Program-made: the position numbers and the translations under genes
Assembly (NCBI GenBank): GCA_002011495.1
Contig: MTNR01000001.1
Location: 1-56,658 of the forward strand
Direction of reading: 5' to 3'
DNA: 56,658 nucleotides
Source of the DNA: Dehalococcoides sp. JdFR-56
GTDB taxonomy: Bacteria; Chloroflexota; Dehalococcoidia; Dehalococcoidales; RBG-16-60-22
Shown: positions 11,821 to 20,433 of the stretch, in pieces
How positions within the stretch are numbered: position 1 is the stretch's first letter
Layout: the number at the start of each line of letters is the position of its first letter
Notes under the pieces: generated by a model
Told to the model about the DNA's origin: nothing
Databases searched by the model: none
The model's input: the letters and a program-made list of their open reading frames with translations, nothing else

Positions 11821-12851
11821 ATGTAGCGCTTTCTTATCTTCTCCGATAGCTCGGCCAAGAGCTCCAGGGCATGGGCGGCAGCCTCCTCAGCCGCCAGAGA
11901 TGCCAGCCCGCAGCTAGGAGTAAGCAGCCCCTGTGCTATCAGCTGCCGGAAGCGGACGCCCTCCCTGGTGAAGGGAGCCATCGCCTCTTCCAGACGGTCT
12001 TTGAGGCTGGCCGCAGTTTCCTTGGCCAGCGCCTCCTCCTCGTTGGGGACAATCCCCCAGGCAACGTTGCCCCCTCTCTCCAGGAACCTTTTCACCTCGG
12101 CGGGATAGAGGCTGAGCGACTGCGCGTAATTATAAGCGTCAAAGCTGATGATATCCACGCTAGTGCTGAGCAGGATAGACCAGTCAGTGTTCCCACAGCA
12201 GTGAACCCCCTTCAGCCCACTCAAGCCAGCTAAGACCTCCTCCAGCAGATTGACCACCCTCTCCCGGGAGAGCATCATGCCCACCGAGCCAAAAGCGGAC
12301 ATATACGGCTCATCAATGAAGATGATGATGTCCCGGCATATCTGCCGCAGTTCCCTTTCCTGCCAGGCCGCCTTCAATTTGAGCAGCTTGGGCACAGCAT
12401 CACCCAGCACCTCATCATAGAGAACGCCCTTGCCCGCATCATCGGTTACTGTCAGTCCCCAGGTAACCGGCCCGGTGACATGCCCCTTGACCGCCAGAGG
12501 CGAGAGCCCAGACAGAGCGAGGAAGTGGTGGAGACCAGCGGCATATTCCGGGCTGATGGGGAATTTATCCAGGTCATTCTCAAGGTAAGCGCTGTAGAGC
12601 TGCTCCAGCGGCCTATCCAAATCCTGGGAGCGGTCAACGTAGATTTTCTTCTCATCCTCCCTGACCACCACCCCAGGGAAGCCCTGGCTGTACTGGACAT
12701 ACATGTTCTCCAGAAAAGAGCGCTTGGGTAGCTGTGGCCAGGCAGGGATGTCCTTGAGGTAGCGGGTGATCTCAGCGCACGCCACCTCGGGCTGAATATG
12801 GGGCATGCTGCCGATTATCGTCGCGCGGCAGCCGAATTCAACACCAGGCAT
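11817..12851 (-). CDS. UROD/MetE-like protein, possible core methionine synthase
   Basis: GSMPHIQPEVACAEI, GHVTGPVTWGL, IFIDEPYMSAFGS, GVHCCGNTDWSILL, LTPSCGLASL. Confidence 0.75.
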   Translation of the reverse strand: MPGVEFGCRATIIGSMPHIQPEVACAEITRYLKDIPAWPQLPKRSFLENMYVQYSQGFPGVVVREDEKKIYVDRSQDLDRPLEQLYSAYLENDLDKFPISPEYAAGLHHFLALSGLSPLAVKGHVTGPVTWGLTVTDDAGKGVLYDEVLGDAVPKLLKLKAAWQERELRQICRDIIIFIDEPYMSAFGSVGMMLSRERVVNLLEEVLAGLSGLKGVHCCGNTDWSILLSTSVDIISFDAYNYAQSLSLYPAEVKRFLERGGNVAWGIVPNEEEALAKETAASLKDRLEEAMAPFTREGVRFRQLIAQGLLTPSCGLASLAAEEAAAHALELLAELSEKIRKRYM

Positions 12852-12855
12852 CAGG

Positions 12856-13725
12856 CTAACCCTTCCTCAGATACCTGCCGATGAGCAAATCGAGCTTCTG
12901 CTTCTGCTTATCCGGTATCAGTTCCGACGCGGTGACCACCGCCGTCTGGAGCGCTGTGGCGCACTGGCAGTCCCGGCGCTGGGGCACCCTGCCCACCGCC
13001 AGCTTGATGATTTTTTTGGCGGTGTCAATATTCTGGCGCAGGGTGTTTAAGATAATTTCCGCGGTGACCGCCTCGTGCTTTCTGTGCCAGCAATCGTAGT
13101 CAGTGATGCAGGCGATAATAGCGTAGCAGATTTCCGCCTCCCGCGCTAGTTTGGCTTCAGGCAGCGCCGTCATGCCGATGACATCCACCCCCCAAGAGCG
13201 GTAGAGAAATGATTCTGCTCTAGTGGAGAAGGCAGGGCCCTCAATCACCACATAGGTGCCCCCCTGGTGAACGGTGGCCCCCGCCTCCTTGGCCGCCTGA
13301 TAGACCACCTGGCTCAGCACCGGGCAGAAGGGCTCGCCGAAGGGGATGTGCACCACGACACCCTCCCCGAAGAAGGTATTGGCCCGGCTGCGGGTGCGGT
13401 CAATCAGCTGGTCAGGGATGAGCAGGTCACCGGGCTTGAATTCCTCCTTCAGGCTGCCCACCGAGTTGATGGCGATGATACGCTCCACCCCCAGCGATTT
13501 AAGCGCGTAGATATTGGCCCTTGAAGGCACCTCAGTGGGCAGGATGCGGTGCCCCCGCCCGTGCCGGGGGAGAAAGGCAACCCCCACCCCCTCCAATTTG
13601 CCCACAACGATAGTGTCACTCGGCCTACCGAATGGTGTATTTATATCAACTTCTTCGATATCAGTTATGCCCTCCATATCATATAGCCCGCTCCCGCCAA
13701 TAACCCCGATTTTAGCCTGTGGCAT
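12856..13725 (-). CDS. mtnP: S-methyl-5'-thioadenosine phosphorylase
   Basis: KIGVIGGSGLYDMEGI, LPRHGRGHRILPTEVPSRANIYALKSLGV, VVIEGPAFSTRAES, GMTALPEAKLAREAEICYA. Confidence 0.95.
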   Translation of the reverse strand: MPQAKIGVIGGSGLYDMEGITDIEEVDINTPFGRPSDTIVVGKLEGVGVAFLPRHGRGHRILPTEVPSRANIYALKSLGVERIIAINSVGSLKEEFKPGDLLIPDQLIDRTRSRANTFFGEGVVVHIPFGEPFCPVLSQVVYQAAKEAGATVHQGGTYVVIEGPAFSTRAESFLYRSWGVDVIGMTALPEAKLAREAEICYAIIACITDYDCWHRKHEAVTAEIILNTLRQNIDTAKKIIKLAVGRVPQRRDCQCATALQTAVVTASELIPDKQKQKLDLLIGRYLRKG

Positions 13726-13889
13726 CGGAGACCTCCTTACCGCGTCATGCTAGCGCCAAACTGAAGACCCAAACTAAATAAAATATACCATAAATTACTC
13801 GGTGCGTAGAACCACTTTATACCACAAGGGAGATAAGAAACTGGATGGGGCCATCGGCTCAAGAGCCAGTTACTTGAAAAAGCGCCACT

Positions 13890-14849
13890 TTAATCAATTG
13901 GCCAGGTGATGTTAAAGTATTTCAGTCTCCTCACGTGAAGGAAGGTCTCCACCGAGGCTACCCCGGGTATCGGTGCCAGAAACTCGGTGACGAACTGGTC
14001 TAGTAAATTGGTGTTCCGGAAGCGGGTCACCAGTATAATATTATGCCTCCCCAGCGCCACCGAGGCGATGGAAACCGCCGGATGTTCGATTATGGAATCA
14101 ATAATCTTGTGCGGATTGGGTATGGAAACGGTAATGCCTATCGTGGCTCGCGCCCCATACTCCAGCTCCCTGGTTATGGGAATAACCTCCACCGCGAAGA
14201 GTCCCTTGGCCTGCATCGCTTTTAATCGTTTCCGCACCGTATTCTCGCCCAAGCCAAGTTTCTGAGATAGCACCTTGGGCTGAGCCGGGCCCTCCTTGAG
14301 CAAATGCTCCAGTATGGTTCTCTCGGTATTATCCATCTCATATCGTTCGTAATGGAATGAGTTCAGATTCGCCAGGTCATAAAAAGATTTGTTTCTTTTC
14401 AGCGTTGGCTTCGGCCAGGAGAGAAAGTTATATTTTCGGGGATGCACCAGCAGGAATGTCTCCGCCGCGTTGATGCCGCTGATTTTGGTCAACTCTGAAT
14501 TGACAAAGTCAGCAAGTTTATCAATGGTATCGAAGAAAACAGCTATCATAAGATCGAATCTGCCCAAAGTCGCCGCGGCGAAGTAGACTGAGGGATTGGA
14601 GACCAGCTTGCGCGCCACATTGAGGAAGGAGCCAGGCGATACCCTGATGCCAATCCTGGCCCAGGCTCGGAACCCCAGCAAGACCAGATTGGGAACCACG
14701 ATCTTGCGCACCAGGCCAGTGCTGAAAATATTATTGATGCGCCGGCGAATCGTCCTCTCGCTGACGCCATACTGGCCAGCCATTGTGGCGTATCTCTGAA
14801 CGCCCCGGCTCTCCAAATCCAAGATTATTTTCTCATCAAGCTGGTCCAT
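13890..14849 (-). CDS. Tandem-duplicated Lrp/AsnC-family transcriptional regulator
   Basis: Two successive HTH + RAM-like modules (MDQLDEKIILDLESRG...; MDNTERTILEHLLKEGPAQPKVLSQKLGLGENTVRKRLKAMQAKGL...). Confidence 0.85.
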   Translation of the reverse strand: MDQLDEKIILDLESRGVQRYATMAGQYGVSERTIRRRINNIFSTGLVRKIVVPNLVLLGFRAWARIGIRVSPGSFLNVARKLVSNPSVYFAAATLGRFDLMIAVFFDTIDKLADFVNSELTKISGINAAETFLLVHPRKYNFLSWPKPTLKRNKSFYDLANLNSFHYERYEMDNTERTILEHLLKEGPAQPKVLSQKLGLGENTVRKRLKAMQAKGLFAVEVIPITRELEYGARATIGITVSIPNPHKIIDSIIEHPAVSIASVALGRHNIILVTRFRNTNLLDQFVTEFLAPIPGVASVETFLHVRRLKYFNITWPID

Positions 14850-15008
14850 GCCAACTAGCAGCTTCCTCTGGATAATTTTTTACCGTGCTATCTGGTAAAT
14901 AATACGTTGGCCAAATCAAGTTGTCAATATTTGGCATATTCTGTCACTTATCGACCTCTCCTGCCCGATATTTTTACCACGGTATGCTAAAAATTGGCAT
15001 TTTTGGGC

Positions 15009-15037
15009 TTGACATTTCCTATTTTGACCTCTAGAAT
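15009..15037 (+). promoter_or_regulatory. Predicted sigma-A promoter of TRAP operon
   Basis: TTGACA-N17-TAGAAT. Confidence 0.7.
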
Positions 15038-15088
15038 AGCGGAAAGCGTTAATATTTTGCAACAAATAGGCTGAATTTGGACAATAAT

Positions 15089-15115
15089 ATTCCCTTCAAA
15101 ATTTATGAAGGGAAT
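15089..15115 (+). promoter_or_regulatory. 5' leader hairpin of TRAP operon
   Basis: Perfect 10-bp inverted repeat ATTCCCTTCA-aaattta-TGAAGGGAAT, about 45 nt downstream of the predicted transcription start. Confidence 0.5.
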
Positions 15116-15199
15116 GCCCTAAACTACTAGGAAGGGGGGTGATGGCTTTCCACAACCGGAATTTCGGGCGCTCTAGCATTGCAAATATAGGAGGGGAAA

Positions 15200-16270
15200 A
15201 TGGACAGAAGAGCGATTTTGGCCCTAGTTATGGTGACGGTGCTGGCCGCCGGTCTGGTTGCCTGTGCCGCCCCAGCACCTGCCCCAGCTCCAGCCCCAGC
15301 GCCGGCCCCCAGCCCAGCACCTACGCCATCCCTGCCCGAGGTGACCTGGAACCTGCAGGGCTTCCAGATAAACTATGAGACACTGCCGATGCCTCAGTCC
15401 CTGGAGCTGGCCAAGAACGTTGAAGCGCGCACCAATGGCAAGTTCAAGATCCACGTGGCACTGGAGGGAGAACTGGGCGTTAACCGAGACAATTACAATG
15501 AAGCCGCACAGGCAGGCATCATCGAGCTGATTCAGCACAGCAGCCCTCTTCTGGAGAGGATAATACCCCATATGGGCGTATACCAGCTCCCACAACTGGC
15601 GGTTACGCCACAAGAGTGGGAAAAGCTGATGGTAGCACTGGGGGAGACGGACCAGGCTGCCATGAAGAAGTATGGCTTCCAGCTCCTCAGCCCCGGGGTG
15701 ATATACTGCGACTGGAACCAGGAGATGTTCACCAAGGAGCCAGTTAAGGACATGACCAATCTGGATGGGCTCAAGGTGAGGGTATGGCAATCCGCCATGG
15801 AGAAGCTAATCGCTGCTCTTAATGGCGACCCAGTGTATATGGCCTTTACCGAGGTTTACATGGCCATGCAGCGCGGAGTGGTGGATGGCTTCATTACCGG
15901 GCCTCCGGCCGCCGAGGCGATACCAGTCTGGGAGATCGGCACTCAGTTCTATCCCATTGGTCTGCCGGGTGGAGGGCGCTTCCTGGTGGTCAACACCAAG
16001 GCCTTTGAGTCCCTGCCAGAAGAGTACCAAAAGATTCTGGTTGAGGAGGGGGAGAAATACGGCGAATCCGCTAGACAAGGTGTGGCCGGCGAAGTGAAGG
16101 AAGCCCTGGCTGCGTTTGAAGAGCATGGAATGACGCTGAACGAGCTGAGCTCAGCAGAGAGGGAGGCCTGGAGGGCAGCCGCCCTGCCGCTCTGGGATGA
16201 ATTCGCCAAGGCTGACCCCAACAATGCCAAAGTGCTGGAAATGGCCAAAGAGGTTCTCGGCATAAAATAA
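15200..16270 (+). CDS. TRAP transporter substrate-binding lipoprotein (DctP family)
   Basis: Signal peptide with lipobox-like LVACAAP, APAPAPAP linker, DctP body (DGLKVRVWQSAMEKLIAALNGDPVYMAFTEVYMAMQRGVVDGFITGP). Confidence 0.93.
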   Translation: MDRRAILALVMVTVLAAGLVACAAPAPAPAPAPAPAPSPAPTPSLPEVTWNLQGFQINYETLPMPQSLELAKNVEARTNGKFKIHVALEGELGVNRDNYNEAAQAGIIELIQHSSPLLERIIPHMGVYQLPQLAVTPQEWEKLMVALGETDQAAMKKYGFQLLSPGVIYCDWNQEMFTKEPVKDMTNLDGLKVRVWQSAMEKLIAALNGDPVYMAFTEVYMAMQRGVVDGFITGPPAAEAIPVWEIGTQFYPIGLPGGGRFLVVNTKAFESLPEEYQKILVEEGEKYGESARQGVAGEVKEALAAFEEHGMTLNELSSAEREAWRAAALPLWDEFAKADPNNAKVLEMAKEVLGIK

Positions 16271-16323
16271 GCCAAGGCCTCTGGTAAGGGCGGCCAGGCG
16301 GCGCAAATCAGCTTGAAAGACTG

Positions 16324-16854
16324 GTGAAAACGATGCTGGGAAACAGGTTAAAGCGCTATCCTGACAGGCTGGGGGAGTGGTGCTCCCGTGTGTCCACCGT
16401 GCTCACTGCGCTACTCCTGGTCTTCATGGCGCTGCTGATAACGGTAGATGTCATCGGGCGAGGCGTATTCTCCAAGCCGACCCTCATCGCTGATGCCGCG
16501 TCAGGGTACGCGCTGGTTGGCATCGTTTTCCTGGGCCTGGCGGTCAGCGAGTGGTCAGGGAAACACGTTACGGTGCAAATCCTAACCCGACGGCTGCCTC
16601 CACACCGGCGCGAGCAGGTGGAGGCAGCCGTCCTGATTATCACCTTGGCCTTCGCCATTTGGTTTCTCTGGATCCTGTTTGGCGTGGTCAAGGTGAATTA
16701 TGTCAACCAGACTGTTTCCATCGATGCCCTGCACATCCGCATGTGGATACCATATTCCGTCGGCCCCATTGGCACCGGTATTTTCGCCCTGGTGCTACTG
16801 GCTAAAGTGATTCAGAAAATAAGAGGCCTGGTGAGTGCTAGAGAAGTCAAATAA
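16324..16854 (+). CDS. TRAP transporter small permease (DctQ family), GTG start
   Basis: Four hydrophobic segments; VDVIGRGVFSKPT; position between DctP and DctM. Confidence 0.9.
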   Translation: MKTMLGNRLKRYPDRLGEWCSRVSTVLTALLLVFMALLITVDVIGRGVFSKPTLIADAASGYALVGIVFLGLAVSEWSGKHVTVQILTRRLPPHRREQVEAAVLIITLAFAIWFLWILFGVVKVNYVNQTVSIDALHIRMWIPYSVGPIGTGIFALVLLAKVIQKIRGLVSAREVK

Positions 16855-16921
16855 GCATGGGATACCGCCCGGGCTCTAAATTATATGCGTTAGGTCAATT
16901 GTTTGGCAGGGAGGTCAGTAA

Positions 16922-18223
16922 TTGGACGCCAATGCCGCGGTAATCCTTGCCTTTGTCATCTTCGCTGTCCTGCTCCTCGCCGGCGCGGAGATCGCCGTGG
17001 CTTTGCTCATCAGCGGGGTGGCGGGCTTCTTTCTCTACCGGGGCGACCCCGGCTTTACCCCTCTTATCCCCTACGGAACCTTAAACAGCTTTATCCTGAC
17101 CGCCATCCCCCTGTTCATTCTCATGGGTGAGATTCTGGGACGCTGTGGAGCCTCGGACATGATTTACTCTAGCGCCAGCAAATGGCTGGCCTGGGCTCCC
17201 GGAGGTCTGCTCCACTCCAACATCGCCGCCTGCGCCATGTTTGCCTCCATCTCCGGTTCAAGCCCGGCGACTGCCGCCACCGTGGGCACCGTGGCCATCC
17301 CCCGAATGAAGGAGCGCCGCTATGATACTCAACTATTGCTGGGCTCAGTGGCGGCAGGGGGAACCCTGGGGATTCTCATCCCGCCAAGCATCACCATGAT
17401 CATTTACGGTGCCATAAGCCAGACCTCCATTGGAGCGCTTTTCGCCGGTGGCCTCATTCCCGGCATTATGCTCTCCATAATGTTCATGATTTACATCGGC
17501 ATCAGGGCGATGATGAACCCCAGACTGGCACCGCGCGAAAAACCCCCCTCAAGGAGAGAGCTGGCCTTCAGCCTCATCTCCATGTGGCCTCTATTATTTA
17601 TGGCGGTGGTGGTGCTCGGCGGGATATTCGGCGGCTTTCTCACCCCCACTGAAGCCGCCGCGGTGGGCAGTGTGGCCGCCATGGTCATCGGGCTGATGCT
17701 GCGGCGGCTGAACTGGCGGGTATTCCGGGAGTCCGTGGTTGAGGCGGTGAAGACCAGCTGCATGGTCCTTTTCATCCTCATGGGCGCCTTCGTCTTCGCC
17801 GGTTTTCTGGCCGATACCAGAGTGCCATCAGCCATATCCATCTACGTGGCCAGCCTGGGTTGGTCAAAAATCCCGATACTGGCGGCCATCTATTTCCTCT
17901 ACATATTTTTGGGCTGCTTTATAGACCCCGGCTCAATAATGGTGATTACACTACCTGCCATTCTGCCGATACTCAATGGCTTTGGCATCGACCTTATCTG
18001 GTTCGGGGTGGTGGCCGTGGTGCTCTCCGAGATCGGCATGATTACGCCACCGATGGGGCTCAATCTCTTCGTGGTTCAAGGCGTCTCGGGAGAGGACTTG
18101 GGCAAGGTGGTCATCGGCATAACGCCCTTCTTCTTCATATTGCTCTTGGGCGTGGCCATATTAACCGCCTTCCCTATTATCGCGCTATGGTTTCCATCGC
18201 TGGTGGGGCTTGCCGCAGGATGA
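16922..18223 (+). CDS. TRAP transporter large permease (DctM family), TTG start
   Basis: IPLFILMGEILGRCG, SGSSPATAATVGTVAIPRM, GTLGILIPPSITMIIYG, GCFIDPGSIMVITLPAILPI. Confidence 0.95.
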   Translation: MDANAAVILAFVIFAVLLLAGAEIAVALLISGVAGFFLYRGDPGFTPLIPYGTLNSFILTAIPLFILMGEILGRCGASDMIYSSASKWLAWAPGGLLHSNIAACAMFASISGSSPATAATVGTVAIPRMKERRYDTQLLLGSVAAGGTLGILIPPSITMIIYGAISQTSIGALFAGGLIPGIMLSIMFMIYIGIRAMMNPRLAPREKPPSRRELAFSLISMWPLLFMAVVVLGGIFGGFLTPTEAAAVGSVAAMVIGLMLRRLNWRVFRESVVEAVKTSCMVLFILMGAFVFAGFLADTRVPSAISIYVASLGWSKIPILAAIYFLYIFLGCFIDPGSIMVITLPAILPILNGFGIDLIWFGVVAVVLSEIGMITPPMGLNLFVVQGVSGEDLGKVVIGITPFFFILLLGVAILTAFPIIALWFPSLVGLAAG

Positions 18224-18276
18224 TTTTTGGCCACTAGTAGCAGGAGCTTAAAAGATGAGCTGAGGGAGGAAAATAA

Positions 18277-19362
18277 ATGATCATTGACTGTCATATGCAC
18301 GTGTTTCCCTGGCTGGGCGGCGCCTGCGGGTGGGAGAGCCAGAAGGCACACCTGGACTATCTCCAGAAGTTCATGTACAGCGCCGCCCGGCCCCAGGCAG
18401 CGGCCAGGCCAGACTTCTGGACCTCCGAGCTGAACATCAACTTCAGGGTGGGCAAGTTCGGGCGGATGGAGTGGAGCGAAGACGGGGTGGAGTATTACCG
18501 CCAGTTCATGCCCCCCAGCTTGCAGGAGCAGAGCGCCCCGCCGGAGTTCATCCTCGCCCAGATGGAACATGCCGGCGTGGACATGGCCGTCCTGCAAAAC
18601 TGCAAGCTCTACGGAAAGCTAAATGACTACTTCGCTGAGGCGGTGAGGAAATATCCTGACCGATTCGTCGGCACAGGTGAGATTGACGAATTTCACGCCG
18701 ATGAGGAGAGGGAGATCTCCAAGCTGAGGTACATCACCAAGCAGCTCGGCTTCACCGCCCTATTTTACGAGGCAACCAGGTTTGTGGAGACTGATAACCC
18801 GGCTGGGTTTGCTGACAAGAAATTTGACCGCTTCTGGCGCGAGGTGAGCGACCTAGGCATCGCGGTTCTCTGGAATTTCACCTCGGCCAAGGCACACTAC
18901 ATGGCCCAGATGCGGGCTTTCGCCGCCTGGGCAGACAGGTTCCCAGAGATTCCCTCACTGGTCACCATGGGCTTCTGCGTCCGCCCCTTCCTTGACCAAG
19001 GCAAGGTTAAGTACCCGAAGGAGCTCTTTGCTATTTTCAAAAAACCGAACGTGTTCGCCGAACTTGCCTACCCGATTCAGGCCGGCCCGCCAGGCTGGGA
19101 TTACCCCTTCCCCGAGGCCAATGAACTGATTCGGCAGCAATACGAGGAGCTCGGTGCTCACAAGCTCTGCTGGGGCTCAGATATGCCCAATGTGGAAAGA
19201 AATTGCACCTACCGGCAGTCCCTCACCCATCTGACCAAGTATTGCGATTTTATCAGCCAGCAGGATATGGAGCTTATTCTCGGCGGGAATATCGCCCGGA
19301 TAATGAAAATCAAGACTGACCTGCCCAGGACCCCCCGACCCAAACGGGCGGATGTGGCCTAG
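18277..19362 (+). CDS. Amidohydrolase family protein (ACMSD/resorcylate-decarboxylase-like clan)
   Basis: MIIDCHMHVFPWLGG, terminal LCWGSDMPNVERNCTYRQSL. Confidence 0.85.
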   Translation: MIIDCHMHVFPWLGGACGWESQKAHLDYLQKFMYSAARPQAAARPDFWTSELNINFRVGKFGRMEWSEDGVEYYRQFMPPSLQEQSAPPEFILAQMEHAGVDMAVLQNCKLYGKLNDYFAEAVRKYPDRFVGTGEIDEFHADEEREISKLRYITKQLGFTALFYEATRFVETDNPAGFADKKFDRFWREVSDLGIAVLWNFTSAKAHYMAQMRAFAAWADRFPEIPSLVTMGFCVRPFLDQGKVKYPKELFAIFKKPNVFAELAYPIQAGPPGWDYPFPEANELIRQQYEELGAHKLCWGSDMPNVERNCTYRQSLTHLTKYCDFISQQDMELILGGNIARIMKIKTDLPRTPRPKRADVA

Positions 19363-19387
19363 GCAGTGGGAAAGGAGTAGAGCCAAA

Positions 19388-20386
19388 ATGGCAAAAGTGA
19401 AAGCGGTGCAGTACGGATGCGGCCCAATTGGATGCGGCGTCACTAGATACGCGGCGCAGAAGGCAGATATTGAGATTGTGGGGGCCATTGACGTGGCCCA
19501 GGAACTGGTGGGGCGTGACCTCGGCGAGGTGGCCGGCCTTGACCGCAAGCTCGGGGTGACCATCTCCGCCGAGGCTGAAGCGGTACTAGCCCAAACCAGA
19601 CCAGACATCGTTTTTCTCACCACCGCCTCGGCCCTGAAGGCCACTCGCCCGCAGCTGGAGACCTGTCTCAAGGCGGGCATCAATGTGGTATCCACCTGTG
19701 AAGAGCTGGCCTACCCCTACTGGAGGGAGCCTGAACTTGCCGCGGAAATAGGTGCCCTGGCAAAGCGCAGCCAGGTGACCGTCCTCGCCACCGGAGTCAA
19801 CCCGGGATTCCTCATGGATACCTGGCCCCTGTTCATGACCGGCGTCTGCCAGGAGGTCAAGAAAATCAGGGCGGTCAGAATCCAGAATGCCTCCAGCCGC
19901 CGGGGGCCATTCCAGAAGAAGATAGGGGCTGGCTGCACCCTGGCTGAATTCCAGGAGAGGGTGGCCGCGGGCACGCTGCGCCATGTTGGCCTGGCAGAAT
20001 CGATCGCCATGATTGCCGCCGGTCTGGGCTGGAGGCTGGATGACATCACCGAGACCATTGAGCCGGTGGTGGCCAAAGCCCCGGTCAAGACCGATTTCGT
20101 CACCGTTTCCCCGGGGCAGGCCTCCGGGGTAAAACAGATTGCCAGGGGCTTGATGGGGGGAGAGGAAGTGATCACCCTGGAATTTGTCGCCTCGGTTGAT
20201 GCCCCGCAATCCTACGACGCGGTCTATATCAGCGGCCGGCCTGATCTAGAGGTCGTAATCCAGGGCGGGACCCATGGCGATGTGGCCACCGCGGCTGTCG
20301 TGGTCAACGCCGTGCCCCGGGTCCTCGCCGCGCCACCAGGCCTAGTTACCATGAAGGACCTGCCCATCGTTATCGCCCAGGGGTAA
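19388..20386 (+). CDS. Dihydrodipicolinate-reductase-like / NAD(P)H-dependent amine dehydrogenase family protein
   Basis: KVKAVQYGCGPIGCGVTRYAAQKADIEIVGAIDVAQELVGRDLGEVAGL, TGVNPGFLMDTWPLFMTGVCQEVKKIRAVRIQNASSRRGPFQKKIGAG. ATG 19388 preferred over track start. Confidence 0.85.
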   Translation: MAKVKAVQYGCGPIGCGVTRYAAQKADIEIVGAIDVAQELVGRDLGEVAGLDRKLGVTISAEAEAVLAQTRPDIVFLTTASALKATRPQLETCLKAGINVVSTCEELAYPYWREPELAAEIGALAKRSQVTVLATGVNPGFLMDTWPLFMTGVCQEVKKIRAVRIQNASSRRGPFQKKIGAGCTLAEFQERVAAGTLRHVGLAESIAMIAAGLGWRLDDITETIEPVVAKAPVKTDFVTVSPGQASGVKQIARGLMGGEEVITLEFVASVDAPQSYDAVYISGRPDLEVVIQGGTHGDVATAAVVVNAVPRVLAAPPGLVTMKDLPIVIAQG

Positions 20387-20433
20387 ATGGCTTGGTCGCT
20401 TGCTAAAAATAAAGAAATGGAGGAAAGAGGAAA

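Noticed and set aside
15262-15335. Repetitive CCAGCACCTGCCCCAGC-type DNA
   Set aside because: Encodes the Ala-Pro linker after the lipobox of the DctP lipoprotein; common in this protein type, not a CRISPR or mobile repeat.
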